From positions 2,811,001 through 2,875,000 of the forward strand of contig NZ_CP086594.1 of the NCBI RefSeq assembly GCF_020866845.1: 64,000 nt of DNA, in the 5' to 3' direction. A program made the translations under genes and the position numbers. The notes beneath the pieces are model-generated. The model saw only the letters and a program-made list of their open reading frames with translations. It ran no database searches and was not told where the DNA came from. Of the stretch, positions 1 to 7,715 are shown piece by piece (position 1 is the stretch's first letter; every line of letters begins with the position of its first letter). This DNA is from Sphingomonas radiodurans. GTDB lineage: Bacteria; Pseudomonadota; Alphaproteobacteria; Sphingomonadales; Sphingomonadaceae.

Positions 1-480
1 GCTTGCCTGACAGGTATTCAAGGCGGCAAAAGCTGCACTAAGCCCGCTGGGCGCGAAGCTTATACGCCGTTTATCTTGCAACTCTATTGTGATCGCCGTC
101 GACGTTCGCAATTCTGACGCGACGTCATTCATGGCTACCAACTTTGTGATTGTCTTGGACTGTCCATCAACCTGAGCGCCAAAAATATCGATGGTGCTCT
201 CCACCGACCTTCCAGATGGCTGCAGGATCAGCTTGCCATTTAGCTTTCGGTATCTCGCGGCTGGCGAACCTGCAGCTATCATGGTCAGATCGATGTCGAC
301 GCCCAAAGGCGACGGCCTGAACGTCAAGGAGATGGGATCGGTGACTGTCCCGAAATCGTGAGACAGGACGCATGAGCCGGTTCCGTAATTAACGGTCCAC
401 TTCCCTATCGGTGCCAACGGTTCGTCGGGTGCGCCCGCCATTGGCTGAAGCAATAGCATCGCAATCACTGCCGTATTCAT
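1..480 (-). CDS. Hypothetical secreted protein, C-terminus cut by window edge
   Basis: An open frame of 160 codons runs leftwards from the ATG at 480 and is still open at base 1, so the C-terminus lies outside the window. The first residues (MNTAVIAMLLLQPMAGAPDE) look like a short signal peptide. The mature part begins around 'GKWTVNYGTGSCVLSHDFG', with a single Cys near the start and another near the window edge (NTCQAS), which could form a disulfide in the periplasm. I do not recognise the family. It is followed on the same strand by no close neighbour, and the gap to the cytochrome gene (481-640) shows nothing clear. Confidence 0.6.
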   Translation of the reverse strand, partial: MNTAVIAMLLLQPMAGAPDEPLAPIGKWTVNYGTGSCVLSHDFGTVTDPISLTFRPSPLGVDIDLTMIAAGSPAARYRKLNGKLILQPSGRSVESTIDIFGAQVDGQSKTITKLVAMNDVASELRTSTAITIELQDKRRISFAPSGLSAAFAALNTCQAS

Positions 481-640
481 GGTTCCTCGTCCCACCGCTT
501 ATCAAGCTAACGCTCATCGCCCTTCAGAAGGCTGCACCGTCTGCATCTAACTCAAGACGTTAGCTTGTTGCGGCACTTTCGCTCGCATAATCCTTTTCCG
601 TTAACCATGCGCAGTATTAGCCGCCGCCGGCTTACCATCC

Positions 641-1063
641 TCAATCCCCCGGCTTCTCGTCCCCCGCGCCAAGCCCCGCCAAATACGCCGTAATCGCCGG
701 CACATCCCCCGCTGCGATCGGCGCCTTGTAAACGTCGCGCATCTTCTCGACGATCGCGGTCCATTGCTCGGGCTTCAGCCGCGGCTGGGTCAGCACCATG
801 CTGGCCGAATGGCATGACAGGCAGTTCTGGTTGACCAGATCGACATGCGGGCCAGCTGGGAAGGTCGCGTCGTCCGCGGGCGGCTCGATGCTGGTCGAGG
901 TCAGCGTGAAGCCGTTGCCCGACACCGAGCCGGCATCGCCGCCGATCAGCGACGCGGTGCTGCGCGTCTCGGGCTGGCGCGAGGTCGAGCTGATCACGAG
1001 CAGCACCGCCATCGATCCGACGATCAGCGCGACGACGATCATCGCAAGGTTGGGCGCGCGCAT
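641..1063 (-). CDS. sorB: Monohaem cytochrome c subunit of sulfite dehydrogenase (SorB-like)
   Basis: A 140-residue protein with one N-terminal hydrophobic segment (residues about 6-25), either an uncleaved anchor or a signal, then a small class I-like c-type domain. The haem motif is CLSCH at residues 81-85; a Met in 'VEKMRDVY' is a plausible axial ligand. The ATG at 1063 overlaps the stop of the upstream molybdoenzyme gene by one base (TGATG), so the two are translationally coupled. An in-frame start 33 bases further upstream would lie inside that gene and is less likely. Known SorAB pairs pass electrons from sulfite oxidation in the periplasm to cytochrome c or oxidase; that role is inferred here from the pairing. 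Confidence 0.75.
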   Translation of the reverse strand: MRAPNLAMIVVALIVGSMAVLLVISSTSRQPETRSTASLIGGDAGSVSGNGFTLTSTSIEPPADDATFPAGPHVDLVNQNCLSCHSASMVLTQPRLKPEQWTAIVEKMRDVYKAPIAAGDVPAITAYLAGLGAGDEKPGD

Positions 1064-2298
1064 CAGGTGAGCGCCACGGTGACGGGCTCGACGCAATTGC
1101 GCATGAAGCCGCCGGGGTTCCAGTTGGGCTCCATCGGCTGCGTCTCGCCTTTCTCGTTGGTGCAGCGCGCCATCACCATCACGCGGCCGGGGCGCGGCAC
1201 GCGGACGCGCGCGGTGAAGCGGCGGAAGCCGTAGCGGCCCTCGTCGCGCCCCAGCGTCGCCGCCTCCCAGGTACGGCCGCGATTCGACGAGATATCGACG
1301 CGCGCGACGCCAGTGTCGCCGCCCATCGCGATCCCCTCCACCGGCAGCAGCGGATCATAGCCATAGCTCGCGCCATCGGCGATGCTGCTGATCCACGATC
1401 GCGGGTTCATCCGGTTGATCGGCTCGGTCGGGAAATCCTTCGATCCCGGCGCCACATTGGCGCGCGGCGCGGTGGGGATCTTGTACGCCTTGGCCATCCA
1501 GTAATTCTCGTCGGGCGCGGGCAGCACCTCGATCGTGTCGACCGTCTTCATCCAATAGGTCGAATACCAGCCCGGCACGACCAGTCGCACGGGGAAGCCA
1601 TTGAGCAGCGGCAATTGCTCGCCGTTCATCGCGAACGCCAGCATCACCTCGCCATCGCGCGCATGATCCAGCGCGAGCGCCTTCTCGAAATCGGGCGCCC
1701 CGGCGATCAGCGGCTTGTCGAGCCCGCCCAAGCGCACCGCCACCGCGCCCCCGCGCACCCCGGCCAGATCGAGCAGGTGGCGCAGCGACACGCCCATCCA
1801 CTTGGCATTGCCCATCGCGCCATGCCCCCATTGCGCGCCCTGGATGCGCGGCTGGAACAGCCCACGCGAATTGCCCGAACATTGGTTGACCGCCGCCAGC
1901 TCGACGCGCGGCATGTTGAGCAATTGCTTGAGCGAGATCGACAGCGGCCGGTTCACATGCCCGCCGATGCGGATGCGATAGCTGACGACATCGATCGACG
2001 TCGGCATGTCGCCCCAATGCCAGCGCACGAAGAAGCGATCGTTGGGGGTGAACACGCCGCGCTGGAACACCTCCATCGGCGTTTCGAGCAGCGGCGGGCG
2101 GATGCGCTGCAGGATCATCTCGCTTTTGCCGGGGAAGCCGCTGGTCGTCGGCCGCGCGGACGGCCCGCCCGGCAGCCGCAGATCGACGTCCGCCCCCAGC
2201 GCGCGCGCTGCGATCATCGCCGCCCCGCCGCCGACCCCCGCCGACAGCAGGCGCCGCCGCGTCAGCGCGCGGGCCTCGTTGAAATCAAGCCGATCCAT
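1063..2298 (-). CDS. sorA: Molybdopterin-dependent sulfite oxidase/dehydrogenase, catalytic subunit
   Basis: This 411-residue protein starts with a twin-arginine signal (TRRRLLSAGVGGG, residues 13-25), as expected for a cofactor-loaded enzyme folded in the cytoplasm and exported by Tat. The oxidoreductase molybdopterin-binding domain spans roughly residues 60-270 and holds the Mo-ligating Cys in 'VNQCSGNSRG' (about Cys140). The C-terminal part is the Ig-like Mo-co dimerisation domain of SorA/SoxC proteins. It would oxidise sulfite to sulfate and give electrons to the c-type subunit encoded directly downstream. No sox thiosulfate genes are nearby, which favours SorA over SoxC. YedY-type reductases also share the fold but are shorter and lack a cytochrome partner. 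Confidence 0.82.
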   Translation of the reverse strand: MDRLDFNEARALTRRRLLSAGVGGGAAMIAARALGADVDLRLPGGPSARPTTSGFPGKSEMILQRIRPPLLETPMEVFQRGVFTPNDRFFVRWHWGDMPTSIDVVSYRIRIGGHVNRPLSISLKQLLNMPRVELAAVNQCSGNSRGLFQPRIQGAQWGHGAMGNAKWMGVSLRHLLDLAGVRGGAVAVRLGGLDKPLIAGAPDFEKALALDHARDGEVMLAFAMNGEQLPLLNGFPVRLVVPGWYSTYWMKTVDTIEVLPAPDENYWMAKAYKIPTAPRANVAPGSKDFPTEPINRMNPRSWISSIADGASYGYDPLLPVEGIAMGGDTGVARVDISSNRGRTWEAATLGRDEGRYGFRRFTARVRVPRPGRVMVMARCTNEKGETQPMEPNWNPGGFMRNCVEPVTVALT

Positions 2299-2327
2299 TA
2301 AACGCCGCTTCCCCTTATCCGCCCTGT

Positions 2328-2521
2328 CCCCCGGCGAAGGCCGGGGCCCAGCTACCGACCGTAGCCAAGAGAGGGACGCGCTCCATTACGACAACCTTCC
2401 CAACTGGACCCCGGCCTACGCCGGGGAGCACAGCTGATCCGCGATTGGCCTCGCCATTTTTGCCCTCCGTTCGCCCTGAGACGAGCCTTCGACAAGCGCA
2501 ATGCCTCCTCAGCACGAACGG
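2328..2521. repeat. Palindromic repeat cluster between sorA and glpR
   Basis: Two GC-rich palindromes of the same family lie at 2329-2346 (CCCCGGCGAAGGCCGGGG) and 2409-2426 (CCCCGGCCTACGCCGGGG). A second, different inverted repeat follows, with CCGTTCG at 2467-2473 matched by CGAACGG at 2515-2521. Copies of both families recur elsewhere in the window (42246-42308 and 32661-32773). They fill the 239-base gap between the start of sorA and the end of glpR. No T-run follows, so I call them REP-like elements rather than terminators. Confidence 0.7.
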
Positions 2522-2537
2522 TGCGAGTGATGACCAC

Positions 2538-3320
2538 CTAACCGCCCATCACTTCGACAATCGCCACGTTCGCCTTGTCGCACGCCGCCTCGAGCGCATC
2601 GTCCAGCCCGTCGGTGACGAGATAATCGATGTCCGTCAGCCCGCCGATCCGCACCGGCGCCGGGCGGCCGATCTTGGACGAATCGAGCGACAGGATCACC
2701 TTGCGCGCCTGCGCGATGATCGTCTGCGAGACGCGCACTTCGTCCATATCGAAATCGAGGAACGTGCCGTCGGGCGCCAGCGCCGATGCGCCGATCAGCG
2801 CATAATCGACGTGGAAATTGCGGATGAAGTCCATCGCTAGCGCGCCGACCACCGCGCGATCGCTCGCGCGCACCCGGCCGCCGGCGGCGATCACTTCGAT
2901 CGACGCGCAATCGGCGAGGATGTCGACGACGTTGAGGTTGTTGGTGATGACCATCAGGTCGCGATGGCCGGTTAGGTGCCGCGCGATCGCCTCGGTGGTC
3001 GATCCGATGTTGATGAACAGGCTCGCGCCATTGGGAACGAGCGACGCGGCGGCAGCGCCGATCGCGTCCTTCGTCTCCGCCGCGATCAGCCGGCGTTCGG
3101 CATAAAGCACATTGTCGACGCCCGAGGTGACCACCGCGCCGCCGTGGACGCGCGACAGCATCGCGCGGCGTTCGAGCAGGGTCAGATCCTTGCGGATCGT
3201 CTGCGGCGTCACGCCGAGGCGTTCGGCCAGGTCATCGACCATCACGCTGCCGGTGTGACGGGCGAGGTCGAGGATCGCCCGGTGGCGCGCCGCCACCGCC
3301 GGTGGGGCGGGCGCGATCAC
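2538..3320 (-). CDS. glpR: DeoR-family transcriptional regulator, GlpR type
   Basis: A 260-residue DeoR-family repressor. The N-terminal winged helix-turn-helix (about residues 12-65) contains 'LAERLGVTPQTIRKDL', followed by the family hinge 'LSRVHGGAV'. The C-terminal sugar-phosphate-sensing domain carries 'NIGSTTEAIARHL' and 'VITNNLNV'. I place the start at a GTG at 3320 that overlaps the glpD stop as GTGA; longer open frames upstream are glpD read out of frame. By family knowledge GlpR represses glycerol catabolic genes and is released by glycerol 3-phosphate. Its coupling to glpD and the divergent glpK supports that role. The likely operators are in the glpD-glpK gap. Confidence 0.88.
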   Translation of the reverse strand: MIAPAPPAVAARHRAILDLARHTGSVMVDDLAERLGVTPQTIRKDLTLLERRAMLSRVHGGAVVTSGVDNVLYAERRLIAAETKDAIGAAAASLVPNGASLFINIGSTTEAIARHLTGHRDLMVITNNLNVVDILADCASIEVIAAGGRVRASDRAVVGALAMDFIRNFHVDYALIGASALAPDGTFLDFDMDEVRVSQTIIAQARKVILSLDSSKIGRPAPVRIGGLTDIDYLVTDGLDDALEAACDKANVAIVEVMGG

Positions 3321-4843
3321 GCGGCCGAGCGCACTGGCGCGGCGAGATAGCCGTCGAGTGCCGCGGCGGTCTCGGGCGGCACGTGGAGGCCGAGCTTGCT
3401 GCGGCGATAGAGGATGTCCTCCGCCGAGCGCGCCCATTCCGCCGAGACGAGATAATCGACTTCCGCCTGGTACAGGTCGCCGCCGAACGGCCGGCCGAGA
3501 TCGGCAACCGTTTGCGCGCTGCCGAGCAGCGCGGCGGTCCGTGTGCCGTAGGCGCGGGCGAGGCGCCGCAGCAGCGCGGCGGGAAGCGACGGGCGTTCGG
3601 CCTGCAGCGTCGTCACGAAGCGCTCGAAATCGGCGTCGGGCATGTCGCCGCCGGGCAGCACCGCGCCCGCGGTCCACGCGCCGCTCGCTTGCGGGAAGAA
3701 CCGCGCCAGCTCCTTCATCGCGTGCTCGGCCAGCTTGCGGTACGTCGTGATCTTGCCGCCGAAGATGCTGAGCATCGGCGCGCGGCCTTCACTGGCGTCG
3801 AGATCGAGCACATAGTCGCGCGTGACGGCCGAGGCGTTGGACGATTTGTCGTCGTACAGCGGACGGATGCCCGCGAAACTCCAGACGATATCAGTTTCGA
3901 GAGTCGCTTTACCAAAATATCGTCCGATAGTCCCCAGGATATACCCGGTTTCCTCCGGGCTGATCGCAGCCTTTCCGGGCGCCCCGCTCCACTCTTCGTC
4001 GGTCGTGCCGACCAGCGTATAGTCGTTTTCATAGGGGATCGCGAAGACGATGCGGCGGTCGGGGTTCTGCAGCATGAAGGCGTGGCTGCCCTCGTACAGC
4101 TTGGGCACGACGATATGGCTGCCCTTGATCAGCTTCACCCCGCGATCGGTGCGCGCATCGGGCACCCGCCCCAGCACGTCCGCCACCCACGGCCCCGCGG
4201 CATTGACTACCGCGCGCGCGCGCACCTTGCGCTCGCCCGCCTCGCCGACCAGCGTCGCGACCCAGCCGTCACCCTCGCGCTGCGCATCCACCAGCCGGGT
4301 GCGCGTCTCGATCGTCGCGCCGCGCGCGGCGGCGTCCATTGCGTTGAGCACGACCAGCCGGCTGTCCTCGACCCAGCAATCCGAATAGACGAAAGCCTTG
4401 CCTTCGCGGGGACTTAGCCCGTCACCGAGCGGGGAGCTGTCGAGCTGCACCGTGCGCGTGCCGGGCAGCTTCTCGCGTCCGCCCAGGTGATCGTAGAGGA
4501 ACAGCCCGAGCCGGACCATCCACGCCGGCCGCGGCGACTGGCTCTGCGGCAGGACGAACTCGAGCGGCCAGATGATGTGCGGCGCCATGCCCAGCAGCCG
4601 CTCGCGCTCGATCAGCGCCTCGCGCACCAGCCGGAACTCGCCATATTCGAGATAGCGCAGCCCGCCGTGGATCAGCTTGGTCGACGCCGACGAGGTATGA
4701 CTGGCGAGATCGTCCTGCTCGACAAGCAGCACGCTAAGCCCCCGCCCAGCCGCATCCCGCGCAATCCCCGCCCCGTTGATGCCGCCACCCACAACCAGCA
4801 GATCAACGTCCGCACTTACAAAACCCACCATAACCCGCTCCAA
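3317..4843 (-). CDS. glpD: Aerobic glycerol-3-phosphate dehydrogenase
   Basis: A 508-residue FAD-dependent dehydrogenase, of normal family length. The dinucleotide-binding motif 'LLVVGGGINGAGIARDAAG' sits at residues 15-33, followed by the GlpD hallmark 'TSSASTKLIHGGLRYLE'. It oxidises glycerol 3-phosphate to dihydroxyacetone phosphate at the inner membrane and reduces quinone. An alternative start five residues in (MVGFVSADV) is possible. It is co-transcribed with glpR through a GTGA overlap and diverges from glpK. Confidence 0.93.
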   Translation of the reverse strand: MERVMVGFVSADVDLLVVGGGINGAGIARDAAGRGLSVLLVEQDDLASHTSSASTKLIHGGLRYLEYGEFRLVREALIERERLLGMAPHIIWPLEFVLPQSQSPRPAWMVRLGLFLYDHLGGREKLPGTRTVQLDSSPLGDGLSPREGKAFVYSDCWVEDSRLVVLNAMDAAARGATIETRTRLVDAQREGDGWVATLVGEAGERKVRARAVVNAAGPWVADVLGRVPDARTDRGVKLIKGSHIVVPKLYEGSHAFMLQNPDRRIVFAIPYENDYTLVGTTDEEWSGAPGKAAISPEETGYILGTIGRYFGKATLETDIVWSFAGIRPLYDDKSSNASAVTRDYVLDLDASEGRAPMLSIFGGKITTYRKLAEHAMKELARFFPQASGAWTAGAVLPGGDMPDADFERFVTTLQAERPSLPAALLRRLARAYGTRTAALLGSAQTVADLGRPFGGDLYQAEVDYLVSAEWARSAEDILYRRSKLGLHVPPETAAALDGYLAAPVRSAA

Positions 4844-4939
4844 CCGCTACACCCAAAATAGGCATAATTTCGCTCAATGAAAGCGTTGACGTTCGTTCGA
4901 AACAGCGCGAAGTTCGTTTTAGTGGTGTTGGAGAGAAGA
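4844..4939. promoter_or_regulatory. Divergent glpD/glpK promoter region with candidate GlpR sites
   Basis: This 96-base gap is the AT-richest stretch of the locus. It contains a run of TTCG-type half-sites: TTTCGCTCAATGAAAGCG at 4868-4885, GTTCGTTCGAAAC at 4891-4903, and AAGTTCG at 4910-4916. TTGACG at 4886-4891 could be a -35 box toward glpK, though I see no convincing -10. E. coli and Pseudomonas GlpR sites contain TTCG/CGAA half-sites, so these are candidate operators; this is inference. Confidence 0.45.
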
Positions 4940-6439
4940 ATGGCGGCGCATATTTTGGTGATTGATCAGGGGACTACCTCTACGCGGGCGGTGCTGTTCG
5001 ACGATCAAGCGCGGCGGGTGGCGATTGCGCAGACGGAATTTCCCCAGCATTATCCGCGACATGGCTGGGTGGAGCATGACCCTGAGGACATCTGGCGCGA
5101 AACACTGGCGACCGCGCGGGAGGTGATTGGCGGGGTGAATTCGGGGGATATCGCGGCGATTGGAATCACCAATCAACGCGAAACCGCTGTCATTTGGGAT
5201 CGCGCGACCGGGGTGCCGGAACACCGCGCGATCGTGTGGCAAGACCGCCGCGGCGCGGATCGCTGCGCGACGCTGCGCTCGGACGGCGCGGAGGAGTTGA
5301 TCCGCGCGCGGACCGGGCTGCTGATCGATCCCTATTTCTCCGCCACCAAGATTGCCTGGGTGCTCGAAAATGTCGCCGGCGCGCGCGCGAAGGCCGAGCG
5401 CGGCGAGCTGGCGTTCGGGACGATCGACAGTTTCCTGCTGTGGCGGCTGACGGGCGGCAAGGTCCACGCGACCGACGTGACCAATGCCAGCCGCACCATG
5501 CTGTTCGACATCCATCGCGGCTTCTGGGACGAGGAATTGTGTAAGCTTTTCGGCGTGCCGATGGCGATGCTGCCCGAGGTGCACGACAATGCGCACGTCT
5601 ATGGCACGACCGACCCGGCATTGTTCGACGCGGCGATCCCGATCGCGGGGATGGCGGGGGACCAGCAATCGGCGCTGTTCGGCCAGGCGTGTTTCGATCG
5701 CGGGGCGGCCAAGTCGACCTATGGCACTGGGTGCTTCATGTTGCTCAACACCGGCGACGAGGCGATCACGTCGCGGCACCGGCTGCTGACGACGCCCGCC
5801 TATCGCTTGAACGGCAAGACTACCTATGCGCTGGAAGGCTCAATCTTCGTCGCTGGGGCGGCAGTGAAGTGGCTGCGCGATGGGCTGGGGATCATCACCC
5901 ATGCCAGCCAGACGACCGACATGGCCACGAGCGTTCCCGACAGCCACGGCGTCTACATGGTGCCTGCGTTCGTCGGGCTCGGCGCGCCGCACTGGGACCC
6001 GGCCGCGCGCGGCGCGATCCATGGACTGACGCTGGACAGTAGCGCGGCGCACCTCGCGCGCGCGGCGCTGGAGGCGGTGGTGTATCAGACGCTCGATCTG
6101 TCGGAGGCAATGGCGGCGGATGCGGGAAGTCGGCCGCAGCTGCTGCGCGTCGATGGCGGGATGGCAGCGAACGACTGGCTGTGCGGTTTCCTCGCCGACC
6201 TGACCGACATCGCGGTGGAGCGGCCCGCGGACCTCGAGACGACCGCGCGCGGCGCCGCGTTCCACGCGGGGCTGGCGACGGGGATCTGGTCCGGCCTCGA
6301 CGAACTCGCTGCGCTGTGGTCGCGTGAGCGATGCTTCGAGCCGGCGATGAGTGAGGAGGCGCGTGCGCCGTTGGTGGCTGGCTGGCGTGACGCAGTGCGG
6401 CGGACGCTGAGCGATTGTTCTTCCTCAAACCTTGGTTGA
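4940..6439 (+). CDS. glpK: Glycerol kinase
   Basis: A 499-residue FGGY-family sugar kinase of normal length. The phosphate-binding loop is in '[16 protein letters not shown]' (residues 6-21); conserved blocks include '[14 protein letters not shown]', '[11 protein letters not shown]' and '[18 protein letters not shown]'. It phosphorylates glycerol with ATP, feeding GlpD. I choose the ATG at 4940 because a purine-rich GAGAGAAG lies just upstream and the protein then begins at the first strand; the frame is open 21 codons further up. No glpF facilitator gene lies next to it. Confidence 0.94.
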   Translation: MAAHILVIDQGTTSTRAVLFDDQARRVAIAQTEFPQHYPRHGWVEHDPEDIWRETLATAREVIGGVNSGDIAAIGITNQRETAVIWDRATGVPEHRAIVWQDRRGADRCATLRSDGAEELIRARTGLLIDPYFSATKIAWVLENVAGARAKAERGELAFGTIDSFLLWRLTGGKVHATDVTNASRTMLFDIHRGFWDEELCKLFGVPMAMLPEVHDNAHVYGTTDPALFDAAIPIAGMAGDQQSALFGQACFDRGAAKSTYGTGCFMLLNTGDEAITSRHRLLTTPAYRLNGKTTYALEGSIFVAGAAVKWLRDGLGIITHASQTTDMATSVPDSHGVYMVPAFVGLGAPHWDPAARGAIHGLTLDSSAAHLARAALEAVVYQTLDLSEAMAADAGSRPQLLRVDGGMAANDWLCGFLADLTDIAVERPADLETTARGAAFHAGLATGIWSGLDELAALWSRERCFEPAMSEEARAPLVAGWRDAVRRTLSDCSSSNLG

Positions 6440-6661
6440 TCGGGGAAGAGCCAGGGGTCGAAGGTGAATTGAAGCACCAAACCCTTCTTCGATTTTTTGT
6501 TCATCGCTGATGGGGTAGAAGGGCTCGAGGGTTATTGATCGAATCGCTTCGATGCGCGTCGCCGGACACGCAGCTTCTGATTCTTTAGACCGTTTGGGCC
6601 GAGCTTCTTGGTCTGCCAAATGCGGCAAAGCTAGCTAAATTGAGTAGAAAGACTTGGACCT
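6440..6661. other. Intergenic stretch with no supported gene
   Basis: A 222-base gap between convergent glpK and the following orphan gene. It is AT-richer than the flanking chromosome, as is the orphan gene. Short open frames on the minus strand cross it, but they start inside the gap, run into glpK antisense and have no family features. I see no clear terminator or repeat. Confidence 0.4.
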
Positions 6662-7534
6662 TTAATCGACAGCGAAAAATGGACTCTCGGCGTCCTGTTG
6701 TCTGGCGTCGGTTAGTAAGTCCGGATGGTAAAGGGGAATCTGCTCGGGATGTTCATCAATCATTCTGAGCATGGATCGGCGCAAGCAGGCGAGTGAGACT
6801 TCCAGCGACAACGCTAAGGTGCTGATTTGGGCGTAGCTTGGGTGGTAGTAATCGATCTCGTGATTCGCCATTCGTACAAAACTCATTGGGGCCGAGTGCG
6901 TATGAGCGGAAAAATATGCGTAAATGCCCATAAATTTGGTTTCATTCCAACCCATGATCTTGGTTGCAACCGTTCGCATACCTATCACGAACATATCTTC
7001 ACCATTAGTCAGGCGGTTTTGACGATCTTTAGGCAAGCTACTAAAGATCGGACTGGTGATAATTATTGACTTGAGTTCTTCTCGACCTGTTCGAAGATCA
7101 TCTGAGGGAGCATTAAAGCTTCTAAGTAGCTTAATACGCGAAACTGTATCGTGTAGCTTCAATACGGTGTGCCTAAATGCCCACTCGTCATCAGAAACCG
7201 GATCGAGCAGGTAAGCAATCATTGTCGAAGCTTCTAGGATCATTCGTGTCAAAGACATGATCGCGTGATGGTCAAACATCGATGACTGTACGGCGATCGC
7301 TCCGATAGAACGGGCATGCGCGCACGATTTCGCAAAGACCATTGATGCAAGGGAGCCGCTTACCGTGGTTGGCAATCCCACCTGCGACATCGACACGTGA
7401 TTGGCAAAGCCGCCGAGAACCGCCAGTGCGTCAAACTGCGCACGAAACGGTATCGGTAAAATCCGATAGGCGTCACGAGGTTTCGGCCTGAATTGCTTTC
7501 CCGCGCGCCGGTGCTTTCGATTGAGACCACCCAT
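6662..7534 (-). CDS. Orphan protein, possibly DUF5677-like; AT-rich
   Basis: A 290-residue soluble protein with a basic start (MGGLNRKHRRAGKQFRPKPR), then mostly helical sequence rich in His, Met and Ser. Notable stretches are 'SLTRMILEASTMIAYLLDP' and 'GIYAYFSAHTHSAPMSF'. The run of a helical bundle with a buried Arg/Glu and a later 'SxHxH' segment resembles DUF5677 proteins, whose function is unknown; this match is from memory and weak. Codon use is clearly less GC-biased than in its neighbours (many TTA, ATA, AAT, GAT codons), suggesting recent acquisition. It stands alone, with no operon partner and no mobility gene visible beside it. Confidence 0.6.
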   Translation of the reverse strand: MGGLNRKHRRAGKQFRPKPRDAYRILPIPFRAQFDALAVLGGFANHVSMSQVGLPTTVSGSLASMVFAKSCAHARSIGAIAVQSSMFDHHAIMSLTRMILEASTMIAYLLDPVSDDEWAFRHTVLKLHDTVSRIKLLRSFNAPSDDLRTGREELKSIIITSPIFSSLPKDRQNRLTNGEDMFVIGMRTVATKIMGWNETKFMGIYAYFSAHTHSAPMSFVRMANHEIDYYHPSYAQISTLALSLEVSLACLRRSMLRMIDEHPEQIPLYHPDLLTDARQQDAESPFFAVD

Positions 7535-7673
7535 TTACCATAATCTAGCTCGTCTCCTCAGAACGTATACAGCAAAAATAGTATGTTAGGTGTCGGCGAT
7601 GCTATCGTAGGCAGGACGGGCGACAAGGGGGGGCTCGGATCCGATTGGGGGTTCAAGGCGCAAGGCGGCGGGA

Positions 7674-7692
7674 CCCCGGCTCAAGGCCGGGG
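7674..7692. repeat. REP-like palindrome CCCCGGCTCAAGGCCGGGG
   Basis: A 19-base palindrome in the 181-base gap between two genes read on the minus strand. The same core recurs, with one- or two-base changes, at 14971-14991, 23836-23854 and 23893-23913. Flanking bases (GGGAC before, TGAC after) are also shared. Confidence 0.7.
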
Positions 7693-7715
7693 TGACCGGT
7701 GGTTGCCCGGCTCCC

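Noticed and set aside
167..373. A 68-codon minus-strand frame near the window start
   Set aside because: It lies within, and out of frame with, the longer signal-peptide-bearing frame running from 480 off the left edge.
2328..2426. Possible Rho-independent terminators
   Set aside because: The stems are strong but no T-run follows on either strand, and the same palindromes recur in many places including within a gene, so repeats explain them better.
6425..6628. A short minus-strand frame after glpK with 'EPFYPISDEQKIEEGFG'
   Set aside because: It looks slightly protein-like, but it overlaps the end of glpK, has no RBS and no known family; a chance frame in an AT-richer gap is more likely.
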